From the NCBI RefSeq assembly GCF_018140925.1, contig NZ_CP073315.1, positions 2,852,001-2,916,000 on the forward strand: a stretch of DNA of 64,000 nucleotides, written 5' to 3'. A program made the position numbers and the translations under genes. The notes beneath the pieces are model-generated. The model searched no databases. It saw only the letters and a program-made list of their open reading frames with translations, and was not told the DNA's origin. Source of the stretch: Psychrobacillus sp. INOP01. GTDB taxonomy: Bacteria > Bacillota > Bacilli > Bacillales_A > Planococcaceae. Of the stretch, positions 7,070-18,117 are shown in pieces; position 1 is the first letter of the stretch, and each line of letters opens with the position of its first letter.

Positions 7070-9226
7070 ATGAATCCATTGTTAATCGCAAACTGGGTAC
7101 TGTTTATAGCAGTAGTTCTGTATGCTTTAGGATTGTTCGCATATTTGTTGAAAACTAGATATACGTACATCAAACTAGGGAAAAAAGTCGAATTTGAAGA
7201 TAATGTGAAGGAAAGACTTCACAAAATTTGGGTGTATGTTTTTGGTCAAAAGAAACTATTAAAAGATAAGAAGAGTGGAGCAATTCACGTTATGTTCTTC
7301 TATGGTTTCTTACTTGTACAACTGAGTGCAATCGATTTTATCTGGAAAGGCTTAGCGCCTGACTCGCATTTACCACTTGGACCATTGTATCCAACGTTCA
7401 CGTTTTTTGAAGAAATTGTTACATTAGTAATTTTGGTAGCTGTCGTTTGGGCATTTTACCGTCGTTATATTGAAAAGTTAGTTCGCTTAAAGCGCGGATG
7501 GAAAAGTGGTTTAGTATTAATTTTCATCGGAGGGTTGATGGTTTCCGTTTTAGTTGGTAACGGTATGGCAATGATTTGGCATGGTCATGAGGCAACTTGG
7601 TCAGAACCAGTCGCTTCTACGGTTGCCGCTATTTTTGGGTGGATACCAGAGGTTGTTGCAGTAACGGTATTTTATATCATGTGGTGGGCACATTTATTAT
7701 TCCTACTGACATTCTTAGTGTATGTACCACAGTCAAAGCATTTCCACTTAATCACTGGACCGGCAAACGTATACTTCCATCGTTTAGACAAAGTTGGTAG
7801 ATTACGTCCGATCAATTTTGAAGAAGAGGAAAACGAAGACCCAGAAGCTGAAGAAGAAATGCCTTCGTTCGGGGTTGGTCGTATTCAAGACTTTACGCAA
7901 GCACAAATGATCGACTTCTACGCATGTGTAGAATGTGGTCGCTGTACGAATATGTGTCCCGCAACTGGTACAGGGAAAATGCTGTCTCCAATGGACCTAA
8001 TCGTGAAATTACGGGATCACTTAACATTCACTGGAGCAGTTGAAACGAAGAAAAAACCTTGGGTACCTGCTTTAGCATTCCAAGGAACAAAAGGAAACCA
8101 GCTTGCGATGGCTGCTGGAGCAGAAGGCGCAATAATCGAGGACATTTATAGCCCATCTCTAATTGGAGATGTAATTACAGAAGAAGAAATTTGGGCATGT
8201 ACAACTTGTCGCAACTGTGAAGATCAATGTCCAGTTATGAACGAGCACGTAGATAAGATTATCGACCTTCGCCGTTACCTAGTAATGACAGAAGGGAAAG
8301 TAAACCCAGACGCACAGCGCGCAATGACAAATATCGAGCGTCAAGGAAACCCATGGGGACTTAATCGTAAAGAAAAAGAAAACTGGAGAGATGCACGTCC
8401 AGATATTTACATTCCAACAGTGAAGGAAGTTTCAAAAGCAGGAGAAGAGTTTGAATATTTATTCTGGGTTGGATCGATGGGATCATTCGACAACCGTTCA
8501 CAAAAAATTGCTTTATCCTTTGCCCATTTGATGAACGAAGCAGGAGTGAAATTTGCAATTCTTGGCAATAAAGAAAAGAACTCTGGAGACACACCACGCC
8601 GCTTAGGAAATGAGTTTTTATTCCAAGAGTTAGCTGGGTCAAATATTTCAGAATTTGAAAAAGCAGGGGTAACGAAGATTGTCACGATCGACCCACATGC
8701 ATATAATATCTTTAAAAATGAATATGGTGACTTTGGATGGAACGGAGAAGTGCTCCACCATACTGAAATGCTATACGATTTAGTACAAGAAGGTCGTTTG
8801 AAACCACAATATGCAGTGAAAGAAACGATTACGTTCCATGATTCATGTTACTTAGGACGCTATAATGATGTATACGACGCTCCACGTGAAGTATTAAAAG
8901 CAATTCCAGGTGTGAAGCTAGTAGAGATGGATCGTAATCGCGAAACGGGTATGTGCTGTGGAGCCGGTGGCGGACTAATGTGGATGGAAGAGCATGTTGG
9001 AAATCGTGTAAACGTAGCTCGTACAGAACAAGCATTAGAAGTAAACCCAACTATTATATCCTCGGGTTGTCCATACTGCTTAACAATGCTATCAGATGGA
9101 ACAAAAGCGAAAGAAGTAGAAGAAACAGTTGGCACATACGATATTGCAGAGCTTCTGGAGAAATCGGTATTCGGAGAATTTATTCCACCAGTGGAAGAGG
9201 AAGATGCTGAGCCGATTGTTCAATAA
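7070..9226 (+). CDS. fadF: FadF-type membrane iron-sulfur oxidoreductase
   Basis: Membrane-anchored reductase expected to pass electrons from acyl-CoA dehydrogenases/ETF to the quinone pool during beta-oxidation (B. subtilis FadF/YwjF family). The N-terminal ~230 residues contain five to six helices like the nitrate reductase gamma subunit. Two 4Fe-4S motifs follow (CVECGRCTNMC near residue 286, CTTCRNCEDQC near 377), then two CCG-type heterodisulfide-reductase domains (CCGAGGGLMW near 628, SGCPYCLTML near 663). At 718 aa it is full length. GGGGGAG at 7054-7060 precedes ATG 7070. It has its own promoter with a FadR-like operator. Confidence 0.92.
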   Translation: MNPLLIANWVLFIAVVLYALGLFAYLLKTRYTYIKLGKKVEFEDNVKERLHKIWVYVFGQKKLLKDKKSGAIHVMFFYGFLLVQLSAIDFIWKGLAPDSHLPLGPLYPTFTFFEEIVTLVILVAVVWAFYRRYIEKLVRLKRGWKSGLVLIFIGGLMVSVLVGNGMAMIWHGHEATWSEPVASTVAAIFGWIPEVVAVTVFYIMWWAHLLFLLTFLVYVPQSKHFHLITGPANVYFHRLDKVGRLRPINFEEEENEDPEAEEEMPSFGVGRIQDFTQAQMIDFYACVECGRCTNMCPATGTGKMLSPMDLIVKLRDHLTFTGAVETKKKPWVPALAFQGTKGNQLAMAAGAEGAIIEDIYSPSLIGDVITEEEIWACTTCRNCEDQCPVMNEHVDKIIDLRRYLVMTEGKVNPDAQRAMTNIERQGNPWGLNRKEKENWRDARPDIYIPTVKEVSKAGEEFEYLFWVGSMGSFDNRSQKIALSFAHLMNEAGVKFAILGNKEKNSGDTPRRLGNEFLFQELAGSNISEFEKAGVTKIVTIDPHAYNIFKNEYGDFGWNGEVLHHTEMLYDLVQEGRLKPQYAVKETITFHDSCYLGRYNDVYDAPREVLKAIPGVKLVEMDRNRETGMCCGAGGGLMWMEEHVGNRVNVARTEQALEVNPTIISSGCPYCLTMLSDGTKAKEVEETVGTYDIAELLEKSVFGEFIPPVEEEDAEPIVQ

Positions 9227-9272
9227 TTATATTGCAAATAGTCTTATAGTTTCGTAAACTAATATTAATCTC

Positions 9273-9481
9273 GCTTTAACTGGCAGTAGTAATCCCACAT
9301 CAAGGCTTGTTCCAAGTAACGGTGCATAAGTGGGAGTTAACAGCCAGTAAAGCCCGAATGGTTGGGCCAACAGGATGTTGGTCACTCAGGTATTGCCGCA
9401 CAACAAGGCGTTTTTTGCCTGAGTTCGGTTTCTCAATCAGGGGAGGATGAACCAGCCACTGATTGAAGTTTCACTTATATC
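9273..9481 (+). repeat. Multi-hairpin intergenic element resembling bcr1 repeats
   Basis: About 210 bp with nested stems: GCTTTAACTGGC (9273-9284) pairs with GCCAGTAAAGC (9343-9353); inside it TCCCAC (9293) pairs with GTGGGA (9330). Then come GCCC/GGGC (9352-9367), CCAAC/GTTGG (9367-9381), ACTCAGG/CCTGAGT (9384-9424) and TCAATCAG/CTGATTGA (9433-9466), ending near GTTTCACTTATA. The order of motifs resembles, from memory, the bcr1 element of the B. cereus group. It may be a mobile REP-type element or a structured RNA. No coding potential is evident. The whole 9227-9591 gap consists of this element, a terminator and the thiolase leader. Confidence 0.6.
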
Positions 9482-9508
9482 AAGGGAGTAAATTTTACTC
9501 CCTTTTTT
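9482..9508 (+). terminator. Rho-independent terminator after fadF
   Basis: GGGAGTA/TACTCCC stem (9484-9502) with an AATT loop and a T6 tract. It lies directly after the multi-hairpin element, so it would terminate transcripts from fadF or from the element. Confidence 0.85.
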
Positions 9509-9523
9509 CTTACTAATGAAATC

Positions 9524-9541
9524 GAGCGAGCGTTCAGTCGT
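9524..9541. promoter_or_regulatory. Imperfect palindrome upstream of thiolase, possible TetR-family operator
   Basis: CGAGCGAGCGTTCAGTCG matches its own reverse complement at 12 of 18 positions and lies 50 bp before the thiolase start. A CGTTCA half-site also occurs at about 14724, before icmF. These could be sites for the TetR regulator encoded at 14092, but no clear -35/-10 pair was found beside them. Confidence 0.35.
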
Positions 9542-9591
9542 TTTTTATTTTTGAAAAGTTGAAAGCGCATACAACAAAAAGGGGTGTCTAC

Positions 9592-10800
9592 ATGACGAAA
9601 ACAGTTATTTTGGATGGAGCACGTACAGCTTTTGGTAAATTTGGAGGGGCATTGAGTACTTTAACTGCCTCAGACCTTGGTGGAGTGGCTATCAAAGAAG
9701 CACTAAACCGCACAGGTATTAATCCGGAGCAAGTAGACGAAGTAATTATGGGGACCGTTCTGCAAGCAGGGCAGGGTCAAATTCCTTCCCGACAAGCAGC
9801 AACAAAAGCGGGAATTCCATGGTCAGTAAAAACAGAAACGATCAATAAGGTTTGTGCCTCTGGAATGCGTAGTGTCACACTTGCCGATCAATTGATCCGA
9901 CTAGGTGACGAGGAGATTATTGTAGCAGGTGGAATGGAATCGATGTCCAATGCTCCGTATTATTTACCAAAAGGTAGGTTCGGCTTGCGTATGGGAGATG
10001 CAACAATGGTCGACGGAATGGTTTATGACGGACTTTCCTGCTCATTCCATCCTAAACATGTTCATATGGGGACATACGGTAACTCGACTGCAGAAGCGTT
10101 TGAATTATCTCGTGAAAAACAAGATGCTTGGTCGTTTAGAAGTCATGACCTTGCATTAAAGGCTATAGATAATGGGATTTTGGGAGAGGAAATTGTCCCG
10201 GTAGAAATTCCGCAGCGAAAAGGTGAACCAGTAATCGTGAAAGACGACGAATCACCGCGTCGTAATACTTCATTGGAATCACTAGCTACTCTAAAGCCAG
10301 CATTCGGAAAAGAAGGAACGATTACAGCAGGAAACGCACCAGGTATTAATGATGGTGCCTGTGCAATTGTTTTAACAAGTGAGGAAAAAGCAAAATCACT
10401 TGGGAAAGAAGCACTTGCATATGTTATTGGCCACGCAGAAGTAGCGATTGAACCTGAAAAATTCCCACAAACACCTGGATTGGTGATCGACAAAATTTTA
10501 GAGAAAACGGGTAAAACATTAGCAGAAATAGATTTATTTGAAATAAATGAAGCTTTTGCAGCTGTTGCGTTAGTAAGCAGTCAGTTAGCAGGGCTAGACG
10601 AAGATAAAGTAAATGTAAATGGTGGAGCAGTTGCACTTGGTCATCCAATCGGGGCATCTGGTGCACGTATTATTCTAACGCTCGCTTATGAATTGAAGCG
10701 TCGCGGAGGCGGAACCGGTATCGCAGCAATCTGTTCGGGTGGCGGTCAAGGAGATGCCATCATGATTGAAGTTCCAAAAACAGGAGGCAGTAAAGCATGA
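9592..10800 (+). CDS. Acetyl-CoA C-acetyltransferase (thiolase)
   Basis: Thiolase that cleaves or forms acetoacetyl-CoA in short-chain acyl-CoA metabolism (MmgA/ThlA type). The catalytic residues are visible: nucleophile C88 in [11 protein letters not shown]351 in [10 protein letters not shown] and C381 in [13 protein letters not shown] 9592 is chosen over an upstream in-frame start because AAAAAGGGG precedes it at the right distance and the family starts at [17 protein letters not shown]. 402 aa, normal length. It overlaps the next gene by ATGA. Confidence 0.93.
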   Translation: MTKTVILDGARTAFGKFGGALSTLTASDLGGVAIKEALNRTGINPEQVDEVIMGTVLQAGQGQIPSRQAATKAGIPWSVKTETINKVCASGMRSVTLADQLIRLGDEEIIVAGGMESMSNAPYYLPKGRFGLRMGDATMVDGMVYDGLSCSFHPKHVHMGTYGNSTAEAFELSREKQDAWSFRSHDLALKAIDNGILGEEIVPVEIPQRKGEPVIVKDDESPRRNTSLESLATLKPAFGKEGTITAGNAPGINDGACAIVLTSEEKAKSLGKEALAYVIGHAEVAIEPEKFPQTPGLVIDKILEKTGKTLAEIDLFEINEAFAAVALVSSQLAGLDEDKVNVNGGAVALGHPIGASGARIILTLAYELKRRGGGTGIAAICSGGGQGDAIMIEVPKTGGSKA

Positions 10801-11648
10801 ATATCCAAAAAGTAATGGTAATTGGAGCAGGTCAGATGGGTTCTGGGATTGCTCAAGTATGCGCTCAAGCAGGATTTGACGTAAAACTAAATGATCGTGA
10901 ACAACAATTTTACGATCGTGGAATCCAAACAATTACAAAAAATCTTTCTCGCAATGTAGAAAAAGGTCGAATGACTGAAGAGGAAAAACAATCAGTGCTA
11001 AATAAAATTACAATGTCACTAACCATTGAAGATGCAAGCGATGTTGACATTGTGATCGAAGCCGCAGTAGAAAACATGGAGATCAAGCAGTCTATTTTTA
11101 AGCAATTAGACGAAATTACACCTACTCATACAATACTTGCAACAAACACTTCGTCGCTACCAATTACAGAAATTGCTGCTGCGACGAACCGTCCAGAGCA
11201 AGTAATCGGTATGCATTTCATGAATCCAGTTCCGGTTATGAAGTTAGTGGAAATCATTCGTGGACTCGCTACATCTGATGAGGTATATACAGCAGTTGAA
11301 GAAATGACAACGAAACTAAGTAAAGTACCAGTAGAAGTGAATGACTTTCCTGGATTCGTATCTAACCGCATTTTAATGCCTATGATCAACGAGGCAATCT
11401 ACACGCTATATGAGGGTGTTGCATCTAAAGAAGCTATTGATGATGTGATGAAAATGGGTATGAATCACCCAATGGGACCCCTTCAACTAGCAGATTTTAT
11501 CGGTTTAGACACTTGCCTCTACATTATGGAAATTTTACATGAAGGATTTGGCGACAGTAAATATCGTCCATGTCCACTTCTTAGAAAATACGTAAAAGCT
11601 GGCTGGTTAGGGAAAAAATCTGGTAGAGGTTTCTACACTTACGATTAA
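10797..11648 (+). CDS. 3-hydroxybutyryl-CoA dehydrogenase
   Basis: NAD(P)-dependent oxidation of 3-hydroxyacyl-CoA to 3-ketoacyl-CoA, the substrate of the preceding thiolase. The Rossmann motif is [13 protein letters not shown] near residues 8-20. The [13 protein letters not shown] block contains the catalytic histidine, and [10 protein letters not shown] marks the dimerisation domain. 283 aa, usual for Hbd/MmgB. The start is ATG in an ATGA overlap with the thiolase, with GGAGG at 10786-10790. Confidence 0.93.
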   Translation: MNIQKVMVIGAGQMGSGIAQVCAQAGFDVKLNDREQQFYDRGIQTITKNLSRNVEKGRMTEEEKQSVLNKITMSLTIEDASDVDIVIEAAVENMEIKQSIFKQLDEITPTHTILATNTSSLPITEIAAATNRPEQVIGMHFMNPVPVMKLVEIIRGLATSDEVYTAVEEMTTKLSKVPVEVNDFPGFVSNRILMPMINEAIYTLYEGVASKEAIDDVMKMGMNHPMGPLQLADFIGLDTCLYIMEILHEGFGDSKYRPCPLLRKYVKAGWLGKKSGRGFYTYD

Positions 11649-11659
11649 AAGGGGCATAT

Positions 11660-12799
11660 ATGATGGAGCTAAAGTTTACTGAAGAACAACTAATGATGCG
11701 CAACATGGTCAGGGATTTTGCTAAAACAGAAATTGAACCTTTTATTGAACGAATGGAGCAAGGAGAGTTTCCTCGAGAAATCATTCGAAAAATGGGCGAA
11801 CTTGGATTAATGGGAATTACGGTACCTGAACAGTACGGTGGCTCAGCAATGGATTTTACAAGTTATGTAATTGCCATTAACGAATTATCAAAAGTGAGTG
11901 CGGTAATAGGGGTAATACTTTCAGTTCATACTTCTGTTGGAACTAACCCAATACTATATTTCGGTACAGAGCAACAAAAAGATAAATACATTCCGAAGCT
12001 TGCAACTGGTGAATATTTAGGGGCCTTTTGCTTAACAGAAGCCTCTGCTGGATCAGATGCAGGCGCATTGAAAACAAAGGCTGTCAAAAAAGATGATCAC
12101 TATGTATTAAACGGATCAAAGGTATTTATTACAAATGGTGGAGAAGCAGATGTGAATATTGTTTTTGCATCGACTGATCCCTCGCTCGGCTCTAAAGGCA
12201 TTACGGCATTTATCGTCGAGAAGGACACACTAGGATTTATCGTTGGGAAAGATGAACAAAAAATGGGTCTCCACGGATCTAGAACCGTAGAACTTACATT
12301 TGAAGATATGAAAATACCTGTAGAAAACAGACTTGGTGAAGAAGGAGAAGGCTTTAAAATTGCTATGGCTAACCTAAATACCGGACGTATTGGTATTGCA
12401 ACGCAAGCACTTGGTATTGCAGAGGCCGCTTTCGAAGCCGCTGTTGGATATGCAAAAGAGCGTGTGCAATTTGGTAAACCAATCGCAGCGAACCAAGGTG
12501 TTGGATTCAAACTAGCTGACATGGGTACAGCGGTAGAAGCTGCTAGATTACTAGTCTATCGTGCTGCTAGTCTTCGTGAACAAGGACTTCCTTGTGGCAA
12601 AGAAGCATCGATGGCTAAACTATTTGCTTCGAAAACCGCAGTAGACGTAGCGATTGAAGCAGTTCAAGTATTCGGTGGTTACGGCTACACAGAGGATTAT
12701 CCAGTAGAACGTTATTTCCGTGATGCAAAAATCACAGAAATTTACGAAGGTACAAGTGAAATCCAGCGCATCGTGATTGCAAAACATTTAACACATTAA
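11660..12799 (+). CDS. acdA: Acyl-CoA dehydrogenase (AcdA/MmgC type)
   Basis: FAD enzyme that introduces the alpha-beta double bond into short-chain acyl-CoA. The catalytic glutamate is E363 in [22 protein letters not shown] and ITNGGEADV are the FAD/substrate-binding signatures. 379 aa, exactly the family size. It begins with two adjacent in-frame ATG codons (11660, 11663) behind AAAGGGG; either could be used. The second acyl-CoA dehydrogenase 150 bp downstream is a diverged paralogue, probably with a different chain-length or branched-chain preference. Confidence 0.92.
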   Translation: MMELKFTEEQLMMRNMVRDFAKTEIEPFIERMEQGEFPREIIRKMGELGLMGITVPEQYGGSAMDFTSYVIAINELSKVSAVIGVILSVHTSVGTNPILYFGTEQQKDKYIPKLATGEYLGAFCLTEASAGSDAGALKTKAVKKDDHYVLNGSKVFITNGGEADVNIVFASTDPSLGSKGITAFIVEKDTLGFIVGKDEQKMGLHGSRTVELTFEDMKIPVENRLGEEGEGFKIAMANLNTGRIGIATQALGIAEAAFEAAVGYAKERVQFGKPIAANQGVGFKLADMGTAVEAARLLVYRAASLREQGLPCGKEASMAKLFASKTAVDVAIEAVQVFGGYGYTEDYPVERYFRDAKITEIYEGTSEIQRIVIAKHLTH

Positions 12800-12822
12800 A
12801 ACTTTCAACTTGATGTCTGAAC

Positions 12823-12896
12823 GAGAGAGATTCGAATCTATCCGAGAGAGACTGCATGCTATACGAGAGCAAATCGATACCAAATGAGAGCGGCAC
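12823..12896. repeat. 21-nt-period repeat, copy 2 (best preserved)
   Basis: GAGAG starts at 12823, 12844, 12865 and 12886, exactly 21 nt apart, giving three complete units and a partial one between the two acyl-CoA dehydrogenase genes. On the opposite strand the units begin CTCTCGTATA or CTCTCATTTG. The inter-repeat bases differ, so it is not a simple microsatellite. Confidence 0.75.
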
Positions 12897-12948
12897 TGCG
12901 CTACTCCAAAAAACAACCAAACAACAAACTAAAAAGGCGGGAAATACA

Positions 12949-14088
12949 ATGAATTTTCAACTATCAGAAGAACATGAAATGATTCGTAAAATGGTAAGAG
13001 ACTTTGCAGAAAACGAAGTTGCGCCAACAGCTGCTGAACGTGATGAGGAGGAACGCTTTGACCGCGAAATTTTCGATAAGATGGCGGAGCTTGGTTTAAC
13101 GGGTATCCCTTGGCCAGAAGAGTACGGCGGAATTGGTTCCGATTATCTTGCATATTGTATCGCAGTAGAAGAGCTGTCTCGCGTTTGTGGTTCAACAGGT
13201 GTAACTTTATCTGCACATACATCACTTGCGGGTTGGCCAATATTCAAATACGGCAATGAAGAGCAAAAACAAAAATATCTTCGTCCAATGGCAGAAGGTA
13301 CAAAAATCGGTGGTTATGGGTTAACAGAAGCAGGCTCAGGTTCGGATGCAGGTGGTATGAAAACTACTGCAAAACTAGATGGCGACCATTATGTATTAAA
13401 TGGTTCTAAAATATTTATTACTAACGGTGGAATTGCCGACATATATGTTGTCTTTGCAGTAACGGATCCTGAATCGAAGCATAAAGGCACGAGTGCATTC
13501 ATCGTAGAAGCAGACTTCCCAGGTTTCTCTGTTGGTAAAAAAGAGAAAAAATTAGGAATTCGCTCATCTCCAACTACTGAAATTATTTTCGATAATTGCC
13601 GCATTCCAAAAGAAAACCTTTTGGGGGAAGAGGGGCAAGGGTTCATTATCGCTATGAAAACATTAGATGGCGGACGTAACGGAATTGCTGCACAGGCTGT
13701 GGGAATCGCACAAGGAGCACTAGACGCATCGGTAAATTATGCAAAAGAACGTGTTCAGTTCGGTAAGCCAATAGTCGCAAACCAAGGGGTATCCTTCAAG
13801 CTTGCAGATATGGCAACTTCAATAGAAGCTTCTCGTTTACTTACATATCAAGCTGCTTGGTTAGAGTCAAATGGCCTTCCATACGGAAAAGAATCGGCTA
13901 TGGCAAAACTAATGGCTGGTGATACTGCGATGAAGGTAACAACGGAAGCTGTTCAAGTATTTGGCGGATATGGTTATACGAAAGATTATCCCGTAGAACG
14001 CTATATGCGTGATGCAAAAATTACTCAAATTTATGAAGGTACACAGGAAATTCAACGATTAGTTATTTCTCGTATGTTAACTAAGTAA
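12949..14088 (+). CDS. Acyl-CoA dehydrogenase, second paralogue
   Basis: Same family as the preceding gene. The catalytic glutamate is in [10 protein letters not shown], and [12 protein letters not shown] and ITNGGIADI are present. ATG 12949 is chosen because the family starts with [20 protein letters not shown] and AAAGGCGGG precedes it; an in-frame codon at 12856 would add 31 unrelated residues that lie over the 21-nt repeat. 379 aa. It sits just upstream of the TetR regulator and icmF, so branched-chain (isobutyryl-CoA-type) substrates are plausible but not proven. Confidence 0.92.
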   Translation: MNFQLSEEHEMIRKMVRDFAENEVAPTAAERDEEERFDREIFDKMAELGLTGIPWPEEYGGIGSDYLAYCIAVEELSRVCGSTGVTLSAHTSLAGWPIFKYGNEEQKQKYLRPMAEGTKIGGYGLTEAGSGSDAGGMKTTAKLDGDHYVLNGSKIFITNGGIADIYVVFAVTDPESKHKGTSAFIVEADFPGFSVGKKEKKLGIRSSPTTEIIFDNCRIPKENLLGEEGQGFIIAMKTLDGGRNGIAAQAVGIAQGALDASVNYAKERVQFGKPIVANQGVSFKLADMATSIEASRLLTYQAAWLESNGLPYGKESAMAKLMAGDTAMKVTTEAVQVFGGYGYTKDYPVERYMRDAKITQIYEGTQEIQRLVISRMLTK

Positions 14089-14091
14089 TCG

Positions 14092-14715
14092 ATGCCTATG
14101 GAAAAGAAACACGAAGTAAAGACATCGGTAAAAGATGAGAGTCTTATTGAAAAAAGACGAGATCAAATGATTAGAGCAGCCGTAACTTTATTTAAAGAAA
14201 AAGGGTTTCATCGCGCGACTACTAGAGAAATTGCAAAAGAAGCAGGCTTTAGTATTGGGACTTTGTATGAATATATTCGTACAAAGGAAGACGTTCTCTA
14301 TTTAGTATGTGACAGTATTTACAATGAAGTGCACAACAGGCTGTCACATATTACTTCAGAAAATGGGACTGTCGACGACTTAAAAACTGCTATCCGTCAC
14401 TACTATGGGGTAATCGATGATATGTCAGATGAGTTCGTAGTGATGTATCAAGAATCTAAGTCACTCCCTAAGGGAGCATTGGAATATGTATTAACAAAAG
14501 AATTAGAAATGGTTGATATCTTCCATAAAATAATTATTGGCTGTATTCAAGCTGGGGAACTTGAATTAACGGAGGCGCAAGCACATCTTTACGCACATAC
14601 ATTAGTCGTTCAAGGACAAATGTGGGCATTCCGGAGATGGGCGCTGCGTAAGGAATACGATATCGAACAATTTACAGATTTACAAATCGAATTATTACTC
14701 CATGGGATGAAATAA
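14092..14715 (+). CDS. TetR/AcrR family transcriptional regulator
   Basis: The N-terminal TetR DNA-binding domain (residues ~20-66) contains AAVTLFKEKGFHRATTREIA and an AGFSIGTLYEYIRTKEDVL helix-turn-helix. The C-terminal ligand domain is all-helical. It lies within the acyl-CoA operon, four bases after the dehydrogenase stop, with no strong ribosome binding site of its own. It probably controls this operon in response to an acyl-CoA, like other fatty-acid TetR repressors, but is distinct in sequence from B. subtilis FadR. Start is ATG 14092, with an alternative at 14098. Confidence 0.85.
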   Translation: MPMEKKHEVKTSVKDESLIEKRRDQMIRAAVTLFKEKGFHRATTREIAKEAGFSIGTLYEYIRTKEDVLYLVCDSIYNEVHNRLSHITSENGTVDDLKTAIRHYYGVIDDMSDEFVVMYQESKSLPKGALEYVLTKELEMVDIFHKIIIGCIQAGELELTEAQAHLYAHTLVVQGQMWAFRRWALRKEYDIEQFTDLQIELLLHGMK

Positions 14716-14754
14716 TATAAAAACGTTCACTAACAAACAAGGGGGAAATTCAGC

Positions 14755-17700
14755 ATGTCTACGGTAGAAGTATATCGTCCAAAAAATCATGTACGATTCG
14801 TTACAGCATCCAGTCTTTTTGATGGACATGATGCATCCATCAATATTATGCGTCGCATTTTACAAGCGAGCGGAGCAGAGGTTATCCATTTAGGACATAA
14901 TCGCTCTGTGGAAGAGGTAGTAAATGCGGCAATTCAAGAGGATGTGCAAGGAATCGCCATATCTTCCTATCAAGGAGGGCATGTTGAGTATTTTAAATAT
15001 ATGAAAGACTTACTCGTCGAGCGTGGTGCACCACATATCCGCATTTTTGGCGGAGGCGGCGGAGTAATTATTCCGAAAGAAATAAAAGAACTACAAGAGT
15101 ACGGCATTTCCGGCATTTTCTCTCCAGAGGATGGTCGAAAATTAGGATTGCAAGGAATGATCAATCAAATCCTAATGGAATGTGATGTAGCGACAGAAGC
15201 TAAAGGTGTAAATGAGGAGATTTCTAATGTTACGACAGAAAATCCGGAAGTACTTGCTCATTTAATCACGGTAGCAGAGGAAGCCCATCAAACGCATAAC
15301 GAAGAAGCTGTACAAATGCTGAAGCAAGCAAAGCAATTATCCAAAGGCACGCCTGTGTTAGGTATTACAGGTACTGGTGGAGCAGGTAAAAGTTCATTAA
15401 CTGACGAATTAATTCGCCGCTTTCTACAAGAGCTTCCAGATAAAAAAATTGCCGTTCTTTCTATTGATCCAACGAAACAAAAAACGGGCGGAGCACTACT
15501 AGGTGACCGCATTCGTATGAACGCAATATTCAACAAACGTGTATTTATGCGAAGCCTAGCTACACGAGGGTCGCGTACAGAATTATCCGGAGCACTTGCG
15601 GATGTCCTAGACGTTGTAAGAGTTGCTGGATATGACATGATTATTGTAGAGACAAGTGGAATCGGACAAGGGGATGCGGAAATTGCGAATGTATCGGATG
15701 TGTCGATGTATGTAATGACCAGCGAGTTCGGAGCGCCTTCTCAATTAGAAAAAATTGACATGATTGATTATGCGGATTTAATCGTTATCAATAAATTCGA
15801 GCGTAAAGGCTCTGAGGATGCACTTCGTCAAGTGCAAAAGCAGTATCAACGAAGCCGTGAGCTTTGGCATGATGATCTAGATACGATGCCTGTTTATGGA
15901 ACCATTGCTAGTCAATTTAATGATAAAGGAACGAATTCATTATTTGCAGCACTTGTTGCTACATTAAATGAAAAGACAGGTTCCACTTGGGAGACTTCCT
16001 ATGACCAGTTTGTGAAAACGCAAAAGCAGAATGTCATCATACCTAATGATCGCCGCTACTATTTGCGTGAAATTACAGATGCTGTCCGTGGGTATCATCG
16101 CAAGTCCGAAGAGCAGGTTGGCTTTGCAAGAAGACTGTTCCAGCTAGAAGGTGCTATCGAACAGGTGAAGGAAAAAGCTTCGGATGATGTCCTAATCCAA
16201 TCACTTGAGTCATTGGCTACAGGTGTTCGAGATGAACTAACTGCAGAATCTAAACGAATATTAGAAAATTGGGCAGCACTAAAAGAAGCATATGCTGGGG
16301 ATGAATTTATCACTAAAATTAGAGATAAAGAGATTCGTACAATTCTTCGTACGGTAAGCTTGTCGGGACTTAAAATACCAAAAATAGTGTTACCTAAATT
16401 CGTAGACTATGGAGAAATTTTGCGCTGGGTTTATAAAGAAAATGTACCAGGATCATTCCCTTATACGGCAGGTGTTTTTCCTTTTAAACGAGAAGGAGAA
16501 GATCCAAAACGTCAATTTGCTGGAGAAGGAACACCTGAACGGACAAATCGACGTTTTCATTATTTATCTAAGGATGACGATGCGAAACGCTTATCAACTG
16601 CGTTTGACTCGGTGACGTTATACGGAGAAGATCCAGATCATCGTCCAGATATATACGGAAAAGTTGGAGAATCTGGTGTTAGTATTTGTACATTGGAAGA
16701 TATGAAGAAGTTATATGACGGATTTGACCTATGTGCACCTTCCACTTCGGTTTCAATGACGATAAATGGACCTGCTCCAATTATTTTAGCGATGTTCATG
16801 AATACAGCAATTGATCAGCAAGTGCGTCTAAAGGAAGAAGAACTGGGACGTACGCTTACTGTAGAGGAATTTACAGTAGTTAAGGCTACTACATTACAGA
16901 TTGTTCGAGGAACTGTTCAAGCAGATATATTGAAAGAGGATCAAGGTCAAAATACATGTATTTTCTCTACAGAATTTGCACTTCGAATGATGGGAGATAT
17001 TCAGCAATATTTTATCGACCAAAAGGTACGAAATTATTATTCTGTGTCTATCTCGGGTTATCATATTGCAGAAGCAGGGGCGAATCCGATTTCACAGCTA
17101 GCATTCACGCTTGCGAATGGCTTCACTTATGTGGAGTACTATTTAAGCCGTGGCATGCATATAGATGACTTTGCACCGAATTTATCGTTCTTCTTCTCGA
17201 ATGGATTGGATCCAGAGTATACCGTTATTGGCCGCGTTGCCCGTCGTATTTGGGCAGTCGTAATGCGTGATAAATATGGCGCAAATGATCGCAGTCAAAA
17301 GCTGAAATACCATGTGCAAACGTCAGGACGAAGCTTGCACGCTCAAGAAATTGACTTCAATGATATTCGTACGACGTTACAAGCATTGATGGCTCTACAA
17401 GACAACTGTAACTCGCTTCATACAAATGCCTATGATGAGGCAATTACGACTCCTACAGAAGAATCAGTTCGTCGTGCAATGGCCATCCAAATGATTATTA
17501 CAAAGGAACACGGTCTATCGAAAAATGAAAACCCATTGCAAGGTGCTTTCATCGTAGAAGAAATGACGGACCTTGTAGAGGAAGCTGTACTTTCCGAATT
17601 CGATCGTATTAATGACCGCGGTGGTGTGCTTGGGGCAATGGAAACGCAATACCAACGTGGTAAAATTCAAGAAGAATCTATGCACTACGAGATGAAAAAA

Positions 17701-18012
17701 CATACTGGTGAGCTACCAATTATCGGTGTAAATACTTATTTAAATCCAAATCCTGCTTCCGAAGAGGACATTAATAATATGGAAATTGCTCGAGCAACAA
17801 CAGAAGAAAAAGAAACGCAAATAACCAATCTTCGAAACTTCCAGCAAAAAAATGAAGCAGAAACAGAAGAAGCTCTTGCTCGCTTGAAGCAGGTTGCTGT
17901 TACTGGTGGCAACATTTTTGAAGAGTTAATGACAACTGTTCAAAAAGCAAGTCTTGGTCAAATCACGCATGCTTTGTATGAAGTTGGGGGACAATATCGT
18001 CGTAATATGTAA
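14755..18012 (+). CDS. icmF: Fused isobutyryl-CoA mutase IcmF (B12-dependent mutase with G-protein chaperone)
   Basis: A 1085-aa fusion that interconverts isobutyryl-CoA and n-butyryl-CoA using adenosylcobalamin. Domain order: B12-binding domain (residues ~10-145) with base-off/His-on motif FDGHDASIN (D23, H25; Ser replaces the usual Gly); MeaB/ArgK-like GTPase (~195-450) with P-loop GTGGAGKSS (206-214); linker; and a TIM-barrel mutase domain from ~560 with [17 protein letters not shown] and the HIAEAGANP block. This order is diagnostic of IcmF rather than methylmalonyl-CoA mutase. AAGGGGGAAA precedes ATG 14755. It needs the cofactor whose assembly is encoded at 3-6756. Confidence 0.95.
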   Translation: MSTVEVYRPKNHVRFVTASSLFDGHDASINIMRRILQASGAEVIHLGHNRSVEEVVNAAIQEDVQGIAISSYQGGHVEYFKYMKDLLVERGAPHIRIFGGGGGVIIPKEIKELQEYGISGIFSPEDGRKLGLQGMINQILMECDVATEAKGVNEEISNVTTENPEVLAHLITVAEEAHQTHNEEAVQMLKQAKQLSKGTPVLGITGTGGAGKSSLTDELIRRFLQELPDKKIAVLSIDPTKQKTGGALLGDRIRMNAIFNKRVFMRSLATRGSRTELSGALADVLDVVRVAGYDMIIVETSGIGQGDAEIANVSDVSMYVMTSEFGAPSQLEKIDMIDYADLIVINKFERKGSEDALRQVQKQYQRSRELWHDDLDTMPVYGTIASQFNDKGTNSLFAALVATLNEKTGSTWETSYDQFVKTQKQNVIIPNDRRYYLREITDAVRGYHRKSEEQVGFARRLFQLEGAIEQVKEKASDDVLIQSLESLATGVRDELTAESKRILENWAALKEAYAGDEFITKIRDKEIRTILRTVSLSGLKIPKIVLPKFVDYGEILRWVYKENVPGSFPYTAGVFPFKREGEDPKRQFAGEGTPERTNRRFHYLSKDDDAKRLSTAFDSVTLYGEDPDHRPDIYGKVGESGVSICTLEDMKKLYDGFDLCAPSTSVSMTINGPAPIILAMFMNTAIDQQVRLKEEELGRTLTVEEFTVVKATTLQIVRGTVQADILKEDQGQNTCIFSTEFALRMMGDIQQYFIDQKVRNYYSVSISGYHIAEAGANPISQLAFTLANGFTYVEYYLSRGMHIDDFAPNLSFFFSNGLDPEYTVIGRVARRIWAVVMRDKYGANDRSQKLKYHVQTSGRSLHAQEIDFNDIRTTLQALMALQDNCNSLHTNAYDEAITTPTEESVRRAMAIQMIITKEHGLSKNENPLQGAFIVEEMTDLVEEAVLSEFDRINDRGGVLGAMETQYQRGKIQEESMHYEMKKHTGELPIIGVNTYLNPNPASEEDINNMEIARATTEEKETQITNLRNFQQKNEAETEEALARLKQVAVTGGNIFEELMTTVQKASLGQITHALYEVGGQYRRNM

Positions 18013-18038
18013 ACGGTTGATCCAAGGAAAATAAATTT

Positions 18039-18070
18039 AGTGTTCCGATCATTATCGGAACACTTTTTTC
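18039..18070 (+). terminator. Rho-independent terminator of the icmF operon
   Basis: Perfect 11-bp stem AGTGTTCCGAT (18039-18049) / ATCGGAACACT (18054-18064), loop CATT, followed by six Ts. Confidence 0.92.
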
Positions 18071-18117
18071 CTTTTTTTTTGTATAATATACCTAGTATGT
18101 AGTAAAGGAGAATTTGG

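Noticed and set aside
9273-9481. Cobalamin riboswitch, because GCCACTG and GGGAGGATGAACC resemble parts of a B12 box
   Set aside because: The conserved core order of AdoCbl riboswitches is not present, and the stem order fits a bcr1-like repeat better.
12823-12896. CRISPR array
   Set aside because: The repeated part is only about 5-8 nt in a 21-nt unit, there are too few units and no cas genes are nearby.
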